NCBI GenBank assembly: GCA_003446335.1 | Contig: DMAZ01000265.1 | Coordinates: 1 to 8,119, forward strand | Direction of reading: 5' to 3' | DNA length: 8,119 nucleotides | DNA from: Lachnospiraceae bacterium | Lineage (GTDB): Bacteria; Bacillota_A; Clostridia; Lachnospirales; Lachnospiraceae | In this document: positions 7,001 to 8,119 of the stretch, piece after piece | Layout of the letters: each line of letters opens with the position of its first letter | Position numbering within the stretch: position 1 is the first letter of the stretch | Notes under the pieces: generated by a model | What the model was told of the DNA's origin: nothing | The model's database searches: none | What the model saw: only the letters and a program-made list of their open reading frames with translations | Made by a program: the position numbers and the translations under genes

Positions 7001-8119
7001 CTCGAAAGATTGCTTCCGGGGCTGTGCATTTGCCGAATTCAAAGTACCCGAAGGAATCACAGAAATAAGAGACGGCGCTTTTTCTGAATGCAGAAATCTC
7101 AAGCACTTCAAATTTTCTGATTCCATCGAGAAAGTGGACTCCTATCGTCTGTTCTATGGAGACAGATCACTGGAGGAAATCGAATTGCCGACCTGCTGCA
7201 CAGTGCTTTCAACGGAAGCCTTCCTTGGATGTGATCAGCTGAAAAGTCTGACAATTCCTCATACCGTAAAGAGAATATTTACAGATGCTGTTCCGAAGGA
7301 TATACCGGTCATAATCTATGAGGGATTCCTTGCTGACTGGAATAAGATCGAAAAAGCAACTGCTATTTCCCTGGAAAAGACAAGGCTGTTCCTGAGGTGC
7401 GCAGGACAGCTATCCGATGATATAGCGTGGAATGCGGAAGGTATCCCGGGAGATATGACGTTGACTGTCTCAGGGAAAGGAAGGATGCCGGACTTTACTT
7501 CGGTGGAAAATATTCCCTGGGGTGAGGCGAGAGAGGAGATTGCAGAAGTCATCATAGAGAACGGAATAACCCATCTTGGTGACAAGTCTTTTTATGAATG
7601 CAGAAATCTGGTGAAGGTTCTTCTTCCCGAAAGTGTGGAGTCATTCGGAAAAGATCTATTCTACAGGTGCCGGAAACTGAGAAGATTTACATATATGCCT
7701 GAAGGCAGCGAGGAAGCCTATGAAATTGAGCCGCAGTACTTGTGTGCAGCGTATACAGGCAAAGCATTAACGCCGAATGTATGTGTTACGAGCGGTGAGC
7801 ATGAGGAACTGCTGCAGGATAAGGATTATAAGATTGCTTATCGGAATAACGTTGAACCGGGAGAGGGTGCTGTTGTAGTGGCTTTTATCGGAGACTATGC
7901 CCATGAGGGCCATGTGCTGATTCCGTATGCGATCATGGCGAAGGATCTGGAGGGCGAAGATATCAAAGCCATATCGGATATGAGGCTGTCCGGGGATTTC
8001 TTTATTTACAGCGGGGATTCGTGCTGTCCGGATGTCATCGTAAAGAGCGGACGCTGGACGCTGAAAGAAGATGTAGACTATATCATCTCTTATGATCAAG
8101 ATCTTGTTAATGCCGGGAC
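4089..8119 (+). CDS. Secreted subtilisin-family (S8) serine protease fused to FnIII-like, BIG2, BspA-type LRR and Ig-like repeats (3' end outside window)
   Basis: The frame is open from TTG at 4089 to the right edge: 1343 residues and no stop. Residues 1-24 form a signal peptide (KR, hydrophobic core, SVSA cleavage site). An acidic, repetitive propeptide-like stretch follows (25 to about 112). The S8 domain (about 130-388) has Asp143 (VAVIDSGI), His178 (HGTHVAG), oxyanion Asn273 (SAGNN) and Ser341 (SGTSMAVP), so it should be active. The usual His after SGTSMAxP is Phe346. Then come an FnIII-like domain (about 405-498, low certainty), a BIG2 domain (about 503-585), a header C-G-x-L..SGTGDM..PW (592-623), about 18 BspA-type LRRs of about 23 residues (638-1077), a second header (1104-1144) with two LRRs, and two Ig-like repeats (from about 1218), the second cut by the edge. 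A cell-wall anchor may follow outside the window. Likely role: extracellular proteolysis combined with binding to host, food or other cells. It is divergent from the receptor-kinase operon. It was called by reading the frame, since its start is not ATG. Confidence 0.92.
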   Translation, partial: MKRICAFSLVVMLMAAMPAQSVSAVDSMPAVEIMLADESVPADESVPADESVTEDVSTSIAEDEPDKAEYYNIDQSEEDIIENSIGAPDQSEYIYDNDSREGDSNVSGTWGGDLMGLTKAKARAEFYMAAGCELPEIKVAVIDSGINISHELFEGRLDPASRSFIHENEEDYNDLNGHGTHVAGIIAQNTPSNVKLMALQVLDENNKGTADALAEAIRYAAENGAKFINLSLGVSLAECGGDISQYDRYKETIGPAISEACNAGVFIFASAGNNSEELSADAGTYPAVLDEVITVNAITEDQELYSFSNRGSCVDFCGPGEDILSAAPGGSSSYCYMSGTSMAVPFVVSAGALICTYNEPANLAKLKSYLKAGVKEIDHCGYGLPVFVDGEVKGSKFYEEGSVFVKPEITDALTFGTWINLVCWIQGGGGATYNVYRREEGQKEFTVFLENQNADPGLNKVVITDDTVTVGKTYEYYLRINRPFDSEKNISKTISVKARYSVRQLFVYVEDGFSDKISVGETTRLRADIYPINADDQSVTWKSDWEEIATVDENGVVTGIVPGHANIYAVSNDTGISDVVRIEVVKESYYSCGEHLKWHIEGDDTLIISGTGDMYEYSSETPWKDKKTDIQKIVLEDGVNSISNGAFSGFRNLREVEMGDGLQTIGERAFAGCTSLKEISLPGTLKKIKNSAFSECTALSAIIIPDSVTAVGIGAFKGCTALSAIKIPDSVTALGNGAFKECTSLREAVLPADLKQIEDQLFSGCSNFGKVTLPGNLESIGRKAFADTKLEQIAIPDSVAEIGKWAFSGTPLKSISIPRNVEVLDEVFTNCTELMEVFISANVTSLTKAFKGCINLHDIHVDRNNKVYTSVDGVLFSKDRKQLIRYPQGRADEYRVPDGVTEIVADAFGECSIRKVTLSDSVETLGASSFCNCTSLKSIYISDHVQSIGRACFDGCTSLDDIRLPSGLKVISKDCFRGCAFAEFKVPEGITEIRDGAFSECRNLKHFKFSDSIEKVDSYRLFYGDRSLEEIELPTCCTVLSTEAFLGCDQLKSLTIPHTVKRIFTDAVPKDIPVIIYEGFLADWNKIEKATAISLEKTRLFLRCAGQLSDDIAWNAEGIPGDMTLTVSGKGRMPDFTSVENIPWGEAREEIAEVIIENGITHLGDKSFYECRNLVKVLLPESVESFGKDLFYRCRKLRRFTYMPEGSEEAYEIEPQYLCAAYTGKALTPNVCVTSGEHEELLQDKDYKIAYRNNVEPGEGAVVVAFIGDYAHEGHVLIPYAIMAKDLEGEDIKAISDMRLSGDFFIYSGDSCCPDVIVKSGRWTLKEDVDYIISYDQDLVNAG
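4155..4244 (+). repeat. Five tandem 18-base repeats in the mature N-terminus
   Basis: Five consecutive 18-base units begin at 4155, 4173, 4191, 4209 and 4227. The last three are nearly identical (one mismatch between neighbours; CCTGCAGATGAGTCCGTA type); the first two are degenerate. They encode residues 23-52, with PADESV as the clean unit. The tract begins at the signal-peptide cleavage site and forms an acidic, probably disordered segment before the protease domain. Units are multiples of three, so gain or loss keeps the frame. Confidence 0.85.
5595..5843 (+). other. BIG2 (bacterial Ig-like) domain within the secreted protease
   Basis: Residues 503-585 show the BIG2 pattern: a beta start (QLFVYVEDG), GETTRLRADIYPINADDQ, then VTWKSDWEEIATVDENG (540-556) followed by VVTGIVPGHANIYAVSND. 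The W-x-S..ATV-D-x-NG-x-V-x-G core is diagnostic. These domains commonly act as stalk or adhesion modules in surface proteins. Confidence 0.82.
6000..7319 (+). repeat. BspA-type (LRR_5) leucine-rich repeat array, about 18 units
   Basis: Residues 638-1077 consist of units of 22-24 residues with the pattern V-x-x-I-G-x-x-A-F-x-G-C-x-x-L-x-x-I-x-I-P-x-S, for example LQTIGERAFAGCTSLKEI. The tenth unit is followed by an insert of about 35 residues (NNKVYTSVDGVLFSKDRKQL and on), a known variation in BspA proteins. The Cys of the GC motif recurs in most units. BspA LRRs occur in surface proteins of oral and gut bacteria and in Trichomonas and are linked to adhesion. Confidence 0.9.
6177..6314 (+). 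repeat. Recent 69-base tandem duplication of one LRR unit
   Basis: Bases 6177-6245 and 6246-6314 match at 57 of 69 positions, counted by hand. They encode two almost identical 23-residue units containing ALSAI..IPDSVTA.G.GAFK. Other neighbouring units are much less alike at the DNA level, so this pair is the youngest duplication or has been homogenised by gene conversion. Confidence 0.8.
7398..7694 (+). repeat. Second copy of the BspA module header plus two LRR units
   Basis: Residues 1104-1144 repeat the arrangement of 592-623: Cys, a Trp-containing strand, L-x-(I/V)-S-G-x-G-x-M-x-(D/E)-(F/Y), then P-W, followed by an I-x-x-V-(V/I)-(I/L)-E-(N/D)-G-(I/V) strand. Two LRR units (ITHLGDKSFYECRNLVKV and the next) come after it. 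The whole header-plus-LRR block was therefore duplicated, the second copy being much shorter. Confidence 0.7.
7740..8119 (+). repeat. Start of a tandem Ig-like repeat array (cut by window edge)
   Basis: Two units about 84-85 residues apart share YTGKALTPNV / YSGDSCCPDV (Tyr1222 and Tyr1307) and DYKIAYRNN / DYIISYDQD (Tyr1247 and Tyr1331). The Y-(T/S)-G-x..P-x-V..DY-x-(I/V)-x-Y-x-(N/D)-N pattern is common in surface proteins of Lachnospiraceae, usually as tandem stalk-like domains. More copies are expected beyond the window. Confidence 0.7.

Overview
The window looks like chromosomal DNA from a Gram-positive anaerobe of the Clostridia, most likely a gut or rumen Lachnospiraceae relative. This is inferred from the type of COG1768-like phosphoesterase, the Hanks-type kinase subfamily, the TTG start behind a strong Shine-Dalgarno site, and a secreted BspA-type leucine-rich-repeat protein with Ig-like modules. 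No rRNA, tRNA, CRISPR array, transposase or phage gene was seen. Nearly all of the window is coding.

Layout: (1) Positions 1-485 (+) hold the 3' part of a cytoplasmic metallophosphoesterase. (2) Positions 3881-517 (-) hold a tight two-gene operon. Its first gene encodes a 410-residue protein of unknown function. Two bases after that gene comes a 709-residue membrane Ser/Thr protein kinase, with an intracellular N-terminal kinase domain, one membrane segment and an outside domain of about 13 SDS22/internalin-like leucine-rich repeats. The operon converges on the phosphoesterase gene and ends in a hairpin that holds the kinase stop codon in its loop. (3) Positions 3882-4088 are a 207-base AT-rich divergent intergenic region. 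It contains a 17-base-arm inverted repeat and a likely promoter for the rightward gene. (4) From 4089 (+) to the right edge runs one very large open secreted-protein gene of at least 1343 residues. It starts at TTG and therefore has no ATG start that covers its signal peptide. It encodes a signal peptide, an acidic 18-base-repeat tract, a subtilisin-family (S8) protease domain with all catalytic residues, an FnIII-like domain, a BIG2 domain, about 18 BspA-type LRRs, a second module header with two further LRRs, and the start of a tandem Ig-like repeat array cut by the window edge.

How they may work together (inference): an LRR-bearing receptor kinase with its unknown partner is encoded back-to-back with a secreted, LRR-bearing protease, across one symmetric regulatory region. 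This layout fits a surface sensing and adhesion/proteolysis module, with the kinase relaying an outside signal to the cytoplasmic partner. The sequence alone shows the domains and the layout, not the functional link.
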